This document shows, piece by piece, positions 50,586 through 59,935 of a DNA stretch of 64,000 bases. The notes under the pieces are model-generated. The model was not told the origin of the DNA and did no database searches. It worked only from the letters and a program-made list of their open reading frames with translations. The position numbers were made by a program, and so were the translations under genes. Source of the DNA: Maribacter_C sp947494565 (GTDB lineage: Bacteria > Bacteroidota > Bacteroidia > Flavobacteriales > Flavobacteriaceae); the NCBI RefSeq assembly GCF_047345415.1, contig NZ_JBLFEP010000002.1:806001-870000 (forward strand). The letters are read 5' to 3'. How positions within the stretch are numbered: the stretch's first letter is position 1; the number at the start of each line of letters is the position of its first letter.

Positions 50586-51373
50586 TGGAAGAGGAATTTG
50601 ACCATTTGCTAAAAAGTAAACTAGACACATTGAATGTGGTACCGGAAGTCATATTCGATGAGGAAGCTCTATGGAAAAGAATCGAGCCTAAAATCAAAAG
50701 AGGTTCGGGTAACAATTGGCATCTAAGTATAGGCTTATTGATATTGGTTGCAATAGGTTTGTTCTACTACTTTGATAATGCTAAACTCAATCAAACAGGG
50801 GAACCGATTGAGCGTATTGCCATCCCCGTACCAGTCGATACCACGGAAAGTAATATGGAACCGATTGACTCTACGACTATTGAAAAAATGGAATCCCCTA
50901 TACCCAAGCAAAAAACGATTAAAAAAGATTTACCAGTACTTCGGAGTAAATTTAAGGATACCATGAAAGTGGCAGCGAAGCTAAAACCCATAATTGTTGA
51001 ATCAAAACCTCGATCAAGAACTAAATTAGGCTCATTAAATGAAAATCGAAATACGTATTTCAAGTACGTGGAAGAAGCGGTTGCCTATGTGCATATATAC
51101 AGACCTAAAAAATTTATTGGATTTGGTTGGGTCTTTAATCTAAAGGGAAATGGAAAAACCATTACAAAGGTAAAGAATGGAGGATACGAAGTGTTAAAAT
51201 TGAAACCTGGTAAGACTCAATTCAGTATTAAGCAAAAAACGGTAGACATTAACTTGGAAGCAGGAAAAACGTATTATTTGCGAGCATCGATAATCAATGG
51301 CATTCCCATTGGGAAACCTCATTTGGAAGAGGTTTCCAAAGCTTATGTAAAAGAAGAGTTCTTAAAAGATTAG
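50582..51373 (+). CDS. Anti-sigma-like membrane protein with C-terminal DUF2846-like domain
   Basis: The 263-residue protein has an N-terminal cytoplasmic segment of about 45 residues (FDHLLKSKLDTLNVVPEVIF), one membrane helix (about 48-63, LSIGLLILVAIGLFYYF), a proline/threonine-rich linker (70-150), and a periplasmic DUF2846-like domain (AYVHIYRPKKFIGFGWVFNL.. LEAGKTYYLRASIIN). That is the anti-sigma layout, with the sigma gene overlapping at 50582. No ZAS zinc motif (HxxxCxxC) is visible. The periplasmic domain is homologous to the secreted neighbour at 49615. Confidence 0.82.
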   Translation: MMEEEFDHLLKSKLDTLNVVPEVIFDEEALWKRIEPKIKRGSGNNWHLSIGLLILVAIGLFYYFDNAKLNQTGEPIERIAIPVPVDTTESNMEPIDSTTIEKMESPIPKQKTIKKDLPVLRSKFKDTMKVAAKLKPIIVESKPRSRTKLGSLNENRNTYFKYVEEAVAYVHIYRPKKFIGFGWVFNLKGNGKTITKVKNGGYEVLKLKPGKTQFSIKQKTVDINLEAGKTYYLRASIINGIPIGKPHLEEVSKAYVKEEFLKD

Positions 51374-51478
51374 CGCTCTTCGTATATAATAAAGCGACCA
51401 TTTTTCAACTAGTCTTATAAAACCAACATATTATGGGACTCTACCTATTTTGTAAAACCACTTCTTCTATCGGCAGTT

Positions 51479-52783
51479 TTATGGAAACTGATTATCAAGA
51501 GATTCAAGGTCATCAAAAAACTTGATTTCTCTTTGCTCATTTTTAAGTTCAACATCGTCTACCATACCCATTCCATTAAAGAAATAGCTGATTTCCATAA
51601 TATCACCAATTGAAGCTTGATACGAAGTAGAAAACACTTCTGTTCCATTCAATATTAATTGAACATTCTTATTTGAAGTATGGATTTCCAATTCATTCCA
51701 TTGGTATATATTGGTTGTGAGTTGGGTTAGGTCCTGTATTTTCCCGTTATGTAAAGTATCTCCAATCCGAATGTAAACCTCACTTCCACAGCCTTTATTT
51801 CCGATCATAATCCAATAATAACCCTTTGTGCCCTGAAGGTGGAAGTTTGCCATGGGGCAATCCACACTTTCGAGGGGTTCCATAGCAAATGAAGTTTTAT
51901 ATGATAGGTTGTCACCATCAACCCCAAAATCTTTGACATAGTAGTAGGCTAGTTGGAATTCTTTATTGACATCAATACCTTTAGTGCCGAGTGTTTTAGT
52001 AGCGATACCTAAATAGTCTTTTCTTAACCAAAGATTTTTGTCGAATGTCACAATATTGGACATTGGCTGTCTTGCCGCCATGAACCAATCTTCATAAATT
52101 ACGTGAACGGGCATTTCCTTGACAATTTTATCATCAGCAAAGAGCTTTGCAGTAAAATACCCAGGAATATAGTAGATATCAGTACGTTCTTTCGCACCTT
52201 TAAAGATCTGTACCCTTCTTGAAGCATCCCAACTCTGTTGTAAAAAAAAACTATCCGCTTTGATTGCATCAATGTTATAGGAGAAGACTACCGTATTCGG
52301 CAATTTGTTCTCGATGGTCTTTCTGTGGCTAAAGGCCACATTCGCTATTTCATACTTGACGTTCCGTATTTTTCGAAGTTCCTTCGTGCCTGCTATAAGG
52401 ATAAGAATGATTGGTATGACGACGACCAAACCCATTGCTAGTTTTCTCAATCTCTTTTTAGGTTCTTTAAGAGTGCGCTTCGATTTACCACCCTTTATCT
52501 TAACTCGATTTGATATGGAAGCGGATTTAAGGGTCTGCCAGTTTTTGTCAAATGCCGTTTTGGACAGGGCATCTAAAGTCGATATGTGAGGTAGGCGCTG
52601 ATAGTTGTTGGACCAGATTCTTTTTAAAGTAGATACACTTAACCGACAACCGGTTTTCTCCTCAATGAAAAAGGAAAGAAAGTCAAAGTCTTTTTGAGAC
52701 CATTCCTTGGAGTTATTGAGATTGGCCTGCTCAGCGATCTTTCGTTTAATATCTTCTAAAAGTGTCCAATCGGATTGTATCAT
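51479..52783 (-). CDS. Membrane-anchored regulator-like protein with LamG-like end
   Basis: The 434-residue protein has an N-terminal DNA-binding-like domain (about 1-90; SQKDFDFLSFFIEEKTGC, RLSVSTLKRIWSNNYQRLPH, HISTLDALSKTAFDKNWQ). A basic linker (GGKSKRTLKEPKKRLRKLA), one membrane helix (about 112-128, AMGLVVVIPIILILIAG) and a large extracytoplasmic part (130-434) follow. The part ends in a concanavalin/LamG-like stretch (NELEIHTSNKNVQLILNGTE and then DVELKNEQREI). This one-protein sensor-regulator layout occurs in Bacteroidota. It is divergent to the secreted protein gene at 52906. Confidence 0.8.
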   Translation of the reverse strand: MIQSDWTLLEDIKRKIAEQANLNNSKEWSQKDFDFLSFFIEEKTGCRLSVSTLKRIWSNNYQRLPHISTLDALSKTAFDKNWQTLKSASISNRVKIKGGKSKRTLKEPKKRLRKLAMGLVVVIPIILILIAGTKELRKIRNVKYEIANVAFSHRKTIENKLPNTVVFSYNIDAIKADSFFLQQSWDASRRVQIFKGAKERTDIYYIPGYFTAKLFADDKIVKEMPVHVIYEDWFMAARQPMSNIVTFDKNLWLRKDYLGIATKTLGTKGIDVNKEFQLAYYYVKDFGVDGDNLSYKTSFAMEPLESVDCPMANFHLQGTKGYYWIMIGNKGCGSEVYIRIGDTLHNGKIQDLTQLTTNIYQWNELEIHTSNKNVQLILNGTEVFSTSYQASIGDIMEISYFFNGMGMVDDVELKNEQREIKFFDDLESLDNQFP

Positions 52784-52905
52784 TTTATTGGTTTTCAGTG
52801 TATTGCTTTAATGAGTCAAAAATGAATGAAAAATGGTTTGAAAATGATCTTGTCCTAAATCAAAGTATCGATAGCTTAGGTTGGATATTTAAAAAGACAA
52901 TCAAA

Positions 52906-54012
52906 ATGAAGATCCGTTACACTAATTTTCTATGTATTGCTGCGTTGTCAATTACGTTTGCAAATGCCCAGCAATCAATTTTTAAAACCGGGGAATACAC
53001 GATATATTCTGAAGATAACGAAAAAATGGCAGTTCAAGATACGGTATTCAAAGGAAAGCCGGCCTTAAGGCTAGATGGTATGAGCCGTTCCATTGCTCTA
53101 TTGGATAATATAAACACAAAAAATTTTCGGGTGGAAATGGATATTGCCGGACAGGTAATGTCGGGATTGGGATTTCATGCCAAGGACGGAATGAACTATC
53201 AATTCATCTATTTTAGACCCGGTATGGGCGGTACAAGAGAGGCCATCCAGTACATTCCCATATATAATGGAGCGCTGAGCTGGGTCTTCTATAATTATCC
53301 GGAATATGAGACAACGACGGATATACAGTCTTTAGAGTGGTTTCATGCCGCTTTTGAAGTGAGGGGCACAAACTTGAAAGTTTTCGTCAATAATGAGCGT
53401 GAGCCAAAAATGGACATTTCCATTTTGGATAACCCTGACACTGGCGGGAAGCTTTTACTGCGAAGTTTGTTCGGACCATCATACTTCGCAAACATTACCT
53501 ACCGACCTTTGACGGCCACTGGTGTAGAAGAAAAGCCTTTGCCCAAAACGGATTTTTTAACAACATGGGAAATATCAAAACAGTTTCCTCGAGATACTAC
53601 AGCGTATTACTTTGATGATATTCTAAACCAGGCTCGTGTCTTAGATGATTGGAAAGCTATCCACACGGCCGAAGATGCCTATGTGAATTTTTCTAGATAT
53701 GTTGAACATCCTAACGGTGTTGTTGTTGCCAAGACTACTGTAGATGCCCAAAGCGCATCTAACAAAAACCTTCATTTTGATTTTGTAGGGCGAATCAAAG
53801 TAGTCTTGAATGGTAACAACCTCTTTGAGAACAGAAAAATAAAATTTGAACGGGTTTTTGACGGTACCTATTCCATTGGGTTGCCCTTGAAAAAAGGAAA
53901 CAATGAACTGGTGATCATCGCAGAAGGGGATGCCGCTTTCTTTGGAAAAGGTTTTAGATATCTAGGGAGGAACCAACATACCAACTGGGGCTTTATTGCT
54001 AAAATTGAGTAA
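52906..54012 (+). CDS. Secreted protein with ConA/LamG-like and beta-sandwich domains
   Basis: The 368-residue protein starts at MKIRYTNFLCIAALSITFAN, a signal peptide. The longer frame from 52762 overlaps the divergent gene. The first domain (about 25-185) is LamG/DUF1080-like: LLDNINTKNFRVEMDIAGQ, SGLGFHAKDGMNYQFIYFRP and FEVRGTNLKVFVNNEREPKM. The second (about 215-368) is a beta-sandwich resembling a galactose-binding domain (GRIKVVLNGNNLFENRKIKF.. KKGNNELVIIAEGD). No hydrolase residues are obvious. It is likely controlled by the divergent regulator. Confidence 0.82.
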   Translation: MKIRYTNFLCIAALSITFANAQQSIFKTGEYTIYSEDNEKMAVQDTVFKGKPALRLDGMSRSIALLDNINTKNFRVEMDIAGQVMSGLGFHAKDGMNYQFIYFRPGMGGTREAIQYIPIYNGALSWVFYNYPEYETTTDIQSLEWFHAAFEVRGTNLKVFVNNEREPKMDISILDNPDTGGKLLLRSLFGPSYFANITYRPLTATGVEEKPLPKTDFLTTWEISKQFPRDTTAYYFDDILNQARVLDDWKAIHTAEDAYVNFSRYVEHPNGVVVAKTTVDAQSASNKNLHFDFVGRIKVVLNGNNLFENRKIKFERVFDGTYSIGLPLKKGNNELVIIAEGDAAFFGKGFRYLGRNQHTNWGFIAKIE

Positions 54013-54136
54013 ATAGAAATTAGAAAAATATTCTTGACATGGTTTCCTTTGAAAAACTGCGCCAAATGTTTCACAAGAACAAAATAAGGTGCGGAATGTT
54101 CTCTCGTCTCGAAAAATCAAAACTAGTACTCAATTA

Positions 54137-54522
54137 ATGTACAAAAATTTCTCCTCGGTTTTATGCTGTTGGGTTTGCAGACCATCAATGCTGACAGCGG
54201 GTCCGTTGCCTTGGCGTATCCATTGACGGATATTACTAATGATGGGCAGTTTTTGGATTGGTCCGAAAATGCGATTCGCTATCCTTTGTCACGGTACAAC
54301 GGTAATTTTTACAGTGAAGGACCTTTGGATCTGAGCGGTAATTTTCGTATGGGCTACAACAAGGCCAAGCAAGCACTTTATGGGGCCATCGAAGTGACTG
54401 ATGACCTTTCCCGTATATACGAGAATTTGGATGTGGGATTTGTAATTTTTACCAATTCAAATACCGGCAACTTTCTTGCAGACGATCTGGCCTTGTTCTT
54501 GGTAGAAGGCAAAAAAGAATGA
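54137..54522 (+). CDS. Secreted CBM9-like protein with an apparent start-region frameshift
   Basis: The open frame begins at ATG 54163 (119 residues): MLLGLQTINADSGSVALAYP, then DITNDGQFLDWSENAIRYPL and FRMGYNKAKQALYGAIEVTD, like the CBM9-type domain seen in two-component and surface proteins. Just upstream, ATG 54137 followed by an A5 tract (54143-54147) would be in frame and give a normal signal peptide (MYKKFLLGFMLLGLQTINA) if the tract had one more A. As written, the frame is broken. The gene is shorter than full CBM9-like proteins I know. The next gene starts 25 bp on. Confidence 0.65.
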
Positions 54523-54547
54523 TTCTTCAAATAAAATTAGATAACCT

Positions 54548-55549
54548 ATGAAAAACTTCATCTTAAACTATGCATTTGTGGCGGTATTTATACTTCTAAC
54601 ATCCTGTTCAGGGAAACCCGAAAAACAAGGGCAAAAGACCATTTTTGAAAACCAAGATAAAACCCATGCCATGAAGAGCTGGTTTTTGTCTACGGGTAAT
54701 TGGGAAACCGACCCGCAGATATATGTAAGGGAATTTGGTACGGGCAATGATACCATTGTGATGCTTCACGGAGGATGGGGTGCCGAACATAGCGGTATGA
54801 TAGATATGGTATCAGGACTAGAAAAAGAATATAAATTCTTCGTTCACGAACAACGTGGGTCTTTGCGTTCGCCTTTTCCCGATTCCCTGATAACTTATAG
54901 CCGTCACATAGCGGATGTTGAACTTCTAAGAAAAGAATTGGGTGTCCGAAAACTCACATTACTGGGGCACTCCATGGGTGCCGTATTGGCAAGTGCTTAT
55001 GCCGAAAGATATCCAAAACATGTAGAAAAACTTATATTGGTAAGTCCCGCTTTTTTGAAAAATCCTTTTCCTGATAAGGATATGGAACTGCTACGAAGTT
55101 CACAAAAGGCCTACGAGGATTTTAGTGAACGCCCGGAAGTGGCAAGAGAATTGCAGCGCCTAAATTTGTTGCGAAATAGTCCAAAACTATCCTCAAAAGA
55201 GGAAACGATAAAAAACCGTATTGGTTTTGCGAATATGATGTTATTCGATATTGGCAAATGGCATAAACTCAATAACGGGAAAGCATTGTACAAGGGCAAT
55301 GTGTATGGACTGACCGAAAACACCTACCCGAAAGAAGGTTGGAATTTTATTGAAGAATTTAAGGAACAATCCTATCCTATTGCCGTTGTCGTAGGCGACC
55401 ACGATCGATTTGATATGGGCAATCACATAATCCATAAATGGATTACCGAAGTTCCTAGGGCCAACTTTACAAGTATAAACGATGCAGGTCATCTACTCTG
55501 GATCGATCAACCTGAAAATCTTTTAAAAACACTTAAAAAAAGCCTATAG
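54548..55549 (+). CDS. Alpha/beta-hydrolase lipoprotein
   Basis: The 333-residue lipoprotein has the lipobox FILLTSCSGK (Cys20). The alpha/beta-hydrolase core shows DTIVMLHGGWGAEHSGMID (oxyanion HGG), the nucleophile elbow LLGHSMGAVLASAY (Ser in GHSMG), and the terminal DAGHLLWIDQPENLLK (catalytic His). AVVVGDHDRFD supplies the acid. It resembles proline iminopeptidase-like hydrolases, but the substrate is unknown. It may form a unit with the preceding CBM9-like gene. Confidence 0.9.
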   Translation: MKNFILNYAFVAVFILLTSCSGKPEKQGQKTIFENQDKTHAMKSWFLSTGNWETDPQIYVREFGTGNDTIVMLHGGWGAEHSGMIDMVSGLEKEYKFFVHEQRGSLRSPFPDSLITYSRHIADVELLRKELGVRKLTLLGHSMGAVLASAYAERYPKHVEKLILVSPAFLKNPFPDKDMELLRSSQKAYEDFSERPEVARELQRLNLLRNSPKLSSKEETIKNRIGFANMMLFDIGKWHKLNNGKALYKGNVYGLTENTYPKEGWNFIEEFKEQSYPIAVVVGDHDRFDMGNHIIHKWITEVPRANFTSINDAGHLLWIDQPENLLKTLKKSL

Positions 55550-55679
55550 TCATCGAACATGCTCGTCTGTCTATTTATAGAATGATTGTTTTTTGGAGCT
55601 TCATTAAAAAGTCTCAGAAAACCACCAGTTTTTAAGACGCTCTAGATTTTCTAAACAGGATTTATTGAATGGCCGTTTT

Positions 55680-55709
55680 AAAGGAAAAGGAAAAGGAAAA
55701 GGAAAAGGA
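55680..55709. repeat. Hexanucleotide tandem repeat (AAAGGA x5)
   Basis: Five perfect copies of AAAGGA lie between the hydrolase gene and the convergent DUF4374 gene. The frame across it (Gly-Lys repeats) is not a credible gene. Confidence 0.95.
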
Positions 55710-55725
55710 CCAGGACAAACAAAAA

Positions 55726-55753
55726 GCCGTAATCTTGACCAAAAGATTACGGC
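55726..55753 (-). terminator. Rho-independent terminator after the DUF4374 gene
   Basis: GCCGTAATCTT (55726-55736) pairs with AAGATTACGGC (55743-55753). On the - strand it is followed by TTTTTGTTTG, so it ends the iron-uptake operon transcribed leftwards. Confidence 0.85.
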
Positions 55754-55789
55754 CTTTCAAATCAAACTAACTCAACTTAAACCTAAAAA

Positions 55790-57163
55790 CTATTCTTGTA
55801 GTTTCACTAACTGTGTTGCAATTCCTCCAGCGGAAACGTTGAAAATATTAAAACTGGTATTGGTCGTGGGATCATGCTCATAATAACCGTTGATACCTTC
55901 TTCTTGATTGAACGTCTGAAAATACATTTTACCATCGTATTGATAACCGAAAGGATATCCGAACCCTGCGGTAAATGGAATGTCCTCAATAACAGTTGCG
56001 GTCTGGGCGTTCAAGTCCAGTTTTGCCCAGCGAGAGTTCGCACCATTGATAACCAAGTTCCGCAGTTCGTTGAATTCCGCTTCCGTAGCCGTTCCGGCTC
56101 CTACTAACTGCAAAAGTTCTAAAACCCTAGGGTCATCAGCTTTGGCAGAAATCGCTGCGTATGCAATGCCATTGGCCCCATAGGTCGTTCCGGTCACGAA
56201 TTGAGCTACTACGAAGTTCAGTCCTAAGAAATCAACTGGGTTGAAACTATAATCAGAGTCAAACTCAGTACTGCCTGCAGGAATCTTCAATATCTGGGGC
56301 CTTGAGCTTGGAGCGGCTGTTGGACCTGCCTGGCCATCTAAACTGTATTGTCCTTGACAAGTGACGTAGATATTACCCTGTTCATCTACCACACTGTTTT
56401 CCATTCCACGAGTAATGGGATAAGTGGCATCAGTATATGTCGCCGTCGACTCCCATGTCATGCTATCCATATTGATTACTTCAACATAAATTCCAATTGT
56501 ATCATAAAATGGACCCGTCGAAGGGATATCGGTAATCAAAGGAAGAAATACCTTGTTATCCTGTTCGCGATAAATAATTTGAAAATAAGAATTCCGTTGG
56601 TCTTCGCCTTCCGTAAAACTAACGGCCTGTGACAGGTCGATTTCTTGAATGAATTCCATGGTAGTCGGATTGAACACAAAGAGCTTTTGGGTGTCGAAAA
56701 CTGTGTAAACAGCCATGTCATCATTTAATATTTTGATATTGGAAACCTGAGCAGTCGTAGGGATGGTGCCCGCCGCAACTACCTGACTGGTTTCGTTGTC
56801 CACGGCATAACGGTTCAGTTCAAAGTTCTGGTTGTCCAACGGACCGCCATAAGCAAAGTTCTTATATACCACTTCCGGATAATAACCGGAAAAGGAATTG
56901 TACTGGGTCAAGTCTAAATTACCAACAGGTTTGGTATCCAAGTATCCGGCAAAAGTGGCGTTCCCGCCTGTGGACGAAGCGAACGAAGAAACGATAAATC
57001 CTTCCGTTTTATAGGGTTGTGTTTCGGGCTCCTCTTCTCCGTTCCCCTGACCTGCCCCTTGGGTAACCGTAACTTCCTTAACGACTTCATCAGCTTCACA
57101 TGACGCCAATAAAAGTGTAAAAGCTAAAATTCCCATTCTTGTTATGGTATTCAATCGTTTCAT
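55790..57163 (-). CDS. DUF4374 surface lipoprotein, XusB-like
   Basis: The 457-residue protein starts at MKRLNTITRMGILAFTLLLA, with lipobox LLLASCEADE (Cys22). It is a predicted beta-propeller: FIVSSFASSTGGNATFAGYL, KLFVFNPTTMEFIQEIDLSQ, NSVVDEQGNIYVTCQGQYSL, RPQILKIPAGSTEFD and MYFQTFNQEEGINGYYEHDP. DUF4374 proteins, to my recollection including XusB of Bacteroides, bind ferric xenosiderophores at the cell surface and hand them to a partner TonB receptor. Such a receptor is encoded four bases upstream. The assignment rests on motif memory and gene context. Confidence 0.82.
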   Translation of the reverse strand: MKRLNTITRMGILAFTLLLASCEADEVVKEVTVTQGAGQGNGEEEPETQPYKTEGFIVSSFASSTGGNATFAGYLDTKPVGNLDLTQYNSFSGYYPEVVYKNFAYGGPLDNQNFELNRYAVDNETSQVVAAGTIPTTAQVSNIKILNDDMAVYTVFDTQKLFVFNPTTMEFIQEIDLSQAVSFTEGEDQRNSYFQIIYREQDNKVFLPLITDIPSTGPFYDTIGIYVEVINMDSMTWESTATYTDATYPITRGMENSVVDEQGNIYVTCQGQYSLDGQAGPTAAPSSRPQILKIPAGSTEFDSDYSFNPVDFLGLNFVVAQFVTGTTYGANGIAYAAISAKADDPRVLELLQLVGAGTATEAEFNELRNLVINGANSRWAKLDLNAQTATVIEDIPFTAGFGYPFGYQYDGKMYFQTFNQEEGINGYYEHDPTTNTSFNIFNVSAGGIATQLVKLQE

Positions 57164-57167
57164 TTTC

Positions 57168-59540
57168 TCAAAAATTTGATAATTCATAAATTAATTTAAA
57201 GTTGAAGTTGCGCCCCGGTCTGGGAATACTAAAATTGTCGAACAGATTTTCGTTCGTCATGTTGACTATGTTAAAAGCTGTAGTTATCTTTTTATCCAGA
57301 AATTGGAGAGAAATACCGGCATCGAATCGGTTTTGCTCCTGAATAAAGGATTCTGGAGAGGTTTCAGCAGTATCTTGGGAACCAACAAACGTAAAGTTGA
57401 AAGCATCTACATGATTGTATAGGCCATAGACCCTTACATCGATTTTTGAATCGAAAATATTATTTTTCGTCCAAGCCAATTCCGTGTTAAAGAAAAAGCT
57501 AGGAGTATTAGGAAAAGGACTGCCCACCAAGAATTCATTTTGGACTCCGGAATCAACAAAGGAGGCAAAGGTCTTATCGATATAACTAAGGTTGCTAGTC
57601 CAATTAAAATCTTTTAGAAAAGTTAATTTCACTTCTCCTTCCACACCTTTGGAATCCACATCTTCGGCATTAATATAGCGTAAAGGCGTTCGGTTGATAT
57701 CCAAGAAAATAATGTTACGCTGATTTCTTAGGAAAGCATTCGCGGTAACACGTAGAGCATATTTGTCATTGAACCCCTTTGAAAACTGAAAGCCAAGATT
57801 ATAATTGTCACTTTCCTCGGCATCGATATCCCCATTGGCCACAATCCCAGTGGCGTTACCTGCGAATTGAAATATTTCGGGAATCAGAAAACCACGCTCA
57901 TAGGAACCTCTAATGGCAAACTCGGGAATTATTTGGTATTTAAGCCCCGTATTCCACCCTAGGAACCCATCGTTCTTTTCCAATAATTGCTGGCTGTTGA
58001 ACTCTATAGCGGAAAGCTGGTAGGTATAGTATTTTAAGGCAGCCGAGAATTGGATTTTTTTATCTACAAAATCCCCTTCGTATTGAAGTCCGGCAATATC
58101 CTTGGTGATTTTTTGTTCCGGTACTACCGAAAATTGTGTCGGGTCGTTGATATCAAAATCGATAACATCCCTATTTTGATGCGCAATGATATTACTCAAT
58201 AATAACCGCTGATTTTCATTGAAATCATAGTTAAGTGAAAGGCGATTCACATAGCTTTTGGTCATTGTCTCAATATTCGCAGGAGAACCTTCCGCAAATT
58301 CTCCCGGTCTATTTCTAAAGATTATATCGCCAAGCCAGTTATATGCATTTGCAGTCGTATCAATAAAGGTTACGGTTTCGTCACTATAATTGGATATCGT
58401 TTTTAATTTCAGTTTCTCTTTTAGTAGCGTCTTGTCATATTTTAATACCGTCGAAAAATTCTCTCGATCCCCTGTTGCTTCTCCAACGGCCAGATTGGTA
58501 ATCTGCAATCCATTTTGAATCTCTCTGAACGAATTCAGATAATTAAAGGAAATCTGAGCATCGTCTGTCCAATTTTTGTCCGAAGTTCCCAAGGTGGCGC
58601 TTGAATACTGTAAACGATAGGCATCGTGGAACCTACGAATATTTTGGTCCTCTATTTCAATAGGAGGCGCACCTACTAGAGCAAAGGGGTTGTTGACCAA
58701 CAAATCGGCTTTGAACGTATAATCGTTATCGGAATAATTAACACCGCCACTAACGTTTATAAAATTGTTTTTATCATCGACCAAAGTCAGGTTTAGATCA
58801 CCCAAATGTGTATTAAAAGAACCTATGCTATAGGAAACCCTGAGGTTATTGGACTTTCTATTTCCTGTAATGACGTTTATTCCACCACCAAGCGCATCGG
58901 TTCCAATATCTACGGGCAGTACGCCTTTGTATACGTCCACACGTTTGATATTGGATAAGGGAAGGTTGGCCAAGTCCAATCCCGGGTATAAAAACTCTAA
59001 GGGAATACCATCGATATAGACCCGAACAGCTGAACCGTTGAGACCGTTTATAGAAATATCTGATTCATCACCTAGGGAACCGGAACGACGGATGCGCACG
59101 CCCGATATTTTGTCGATTTGGTCTGTAATGATATTGGTCTGCGATATCACATCGGCCAATTCAAAACTTCCGATGGTGATTGCTTTTTCAGTTTGACGCG
59201 TAGACGCTTTTTTACCTGAAACGGTTACATCGTCCAGGTTTTCGACGCTATCTGCAAGTATGAAATCTAGGTTAAGATTACCGTTTACGATTATATTCTG
59301 GGTGATGGTCTCAAATCCTATGGAACTAATAGTCATGGTATAATCGCCGCTTCTGACACTTTTGATTTCGTAACCACCGTTTTCTTCGGAAATGGCGTAT
59401 TTATTGTTTCTGTCCAGGGTAATACTGGCGTAAGGAACGGGACTACCCGCAGAATCAGTAATACGACCTGAAATACTGAAGTCTGATTGCGCAAGTGAAA
59501 AAAAAGGGATAAACGCAAAGAGTATAAAAAGATGTTTCAT
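57168..59540 (-). CDS. TonB-dependent receptor, XusA-like
   Basis: The 790-residue outer-membrane receptor has signal peptide FILFAFIPFFSLAQ and a carboxypeptidase-regulatory-like domain (about 22-105; ISGRITDSAGSPVPYASITL). The plug follows (about 120-235; ISQTNIITDQIDKISGVRIR, SINGLNGSAVRVYIDGIPLE and GVLPVDIGTDALGGGINVIT), and then a 22-strand-type barrel to the end. It should import an iron chelate using TonB energy. It leads the DUF4374 lipoprotein gene (4-bp gap), and the divergent neighbours encode small membrane proteins, a PepSY protein and a Fur-type regulator. Confidence 0.95.
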   Translation of the reverse strand: MKHLFILFAFIPFFSLAQSDFSISGRITDSAGSPVPYASITLDRNNKYAISEENGGYEIKSVRSGDYTMTISSIGFETITQNIIVNGNLNLDFILADSVENLDDVTVSGKKASTRQTEKAITIGSFELADVISQTNIITDQIDKISGVRIRRSGSLGDESDISINGLNGSAVRVYIDGIPLEFLYPGLDLANLPLSNIKRVDVYKGVLPVDIGTDALGGGINVITGNRKSNNLRVSYSIGSFNTHLGDLNLTLVDDKNNFINVSGGVNYSDNDYTFKADLLVNNPFALVGAPPIEIEDQNIRRFHDAYRLQYSSATLGTSDKNWTDDAQISFNYLNSFREIQNGLQITNLAVGEATGDRENFSTVLKYDKTLLKEKLKLKTISNYSDETVTFIDTTANAYNWLGDIIFRNRPGEFAEGSPANIETMTKSYVNRLSLNYDFNENQRLLLSNIIAHQNRDVIDFDINDPTQFSVVPEQKITKDIAGLQYEGDFVDKKIQFSAALKYYTYQLSAIEFNSQQLLEKNDGFLGWNTGLKYQIIPEFAIRGSYERGFLIPEIFQFAGNATGIVANGDIDAEESDNYNLGFQFSKGFNDKYALRVTANAFLRNQRNIIFLDINRTPLRYINAEDVDSKGVEGEVKLTFLKDFNWTSNLSYIDKTFASFVDSGVQNEFLVGSPFPNTPSFFFNTELAWTKNNIFDSKIDVRVYGLYNHVDAFNFTFVGSQDTAETSPESFIQEQNRFDAGISLQFLDKKITTAFNIVNMTNENLFDNFSIPRPGRNFNFKLIYELSNF

Positions 59541-59564
59541 TTAGTAAATTCTGGTTGGCTTGGT

Positions 59565-59921
59565 TTAATTCAATCCTATTTGATATTCTATCTGTACGGT
59601 AGGGTTATTCAGGATGAAAAGTCTGTCTTGTCCCGAAAACAAAAATTGTAGTTCTAAAAGTTCTTCTTTGTTCAAGAGAATCGTCAAACAGCTCTTACCC
59701 ATACGTATCGGTATCTTTCGCCTATGAATTGAATTTTCATATTTTTTTTCGATGCTGTCCCCATCTAAACTCGATAGGTATTTCAAGAAGGCGTCGTACT
59801 CCTCTAGGTAAAAATCAAAGCACAGGTTTTTAAAGATTACCTGCGCCATTTCACAATTTTTGAACCAATAAATGGCGCCGTTTGTGGTAGTATTCAAGAC
59901 TTGGATATTAGGACACATCAT
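59565..59921 (-). CDS. DUF6686-like protein of the iron locus
   Basis: The 118-residue protein starts at MMCPNIQVLNTTTNGAIYWF; either Met is possible. A longer frame upstream crosses the promoter. The pattern FKNCEMAQVIFKNLCFDFYL EEY with a later KIPIRMGKSCLTILLNKEEL fits DUF6686 proteins of Bacteroidota, which have no known function but often accompany iron-regulated genes. It lies 24 bp before the TonB receptor, probably the first gene of that operon. AATCTAAATAA repeats lie in its promoter region. Confidence 0.75.
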   Translation of the reverse strand: MMCPNIQVLNTTTNGAIYWFKNCEMAQVIFKNLCFDFYLEEYDAFLKYLSSLDGDSIEKKYENSIHRRKIPIRMGKSCLTILLNKEELLELQFLFSGQDRLFILNNPTVQIEYQIGLN

Positions 59922-59935
59922 TATTATTTGGAACA

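Noticed and set aside
55665..55883. 72-codon frame rich in Gly-Lys
   Set aside because: It is generated by the AAAGGA repeat and the terminator stem and runs into the convergent DUF4374 gene.
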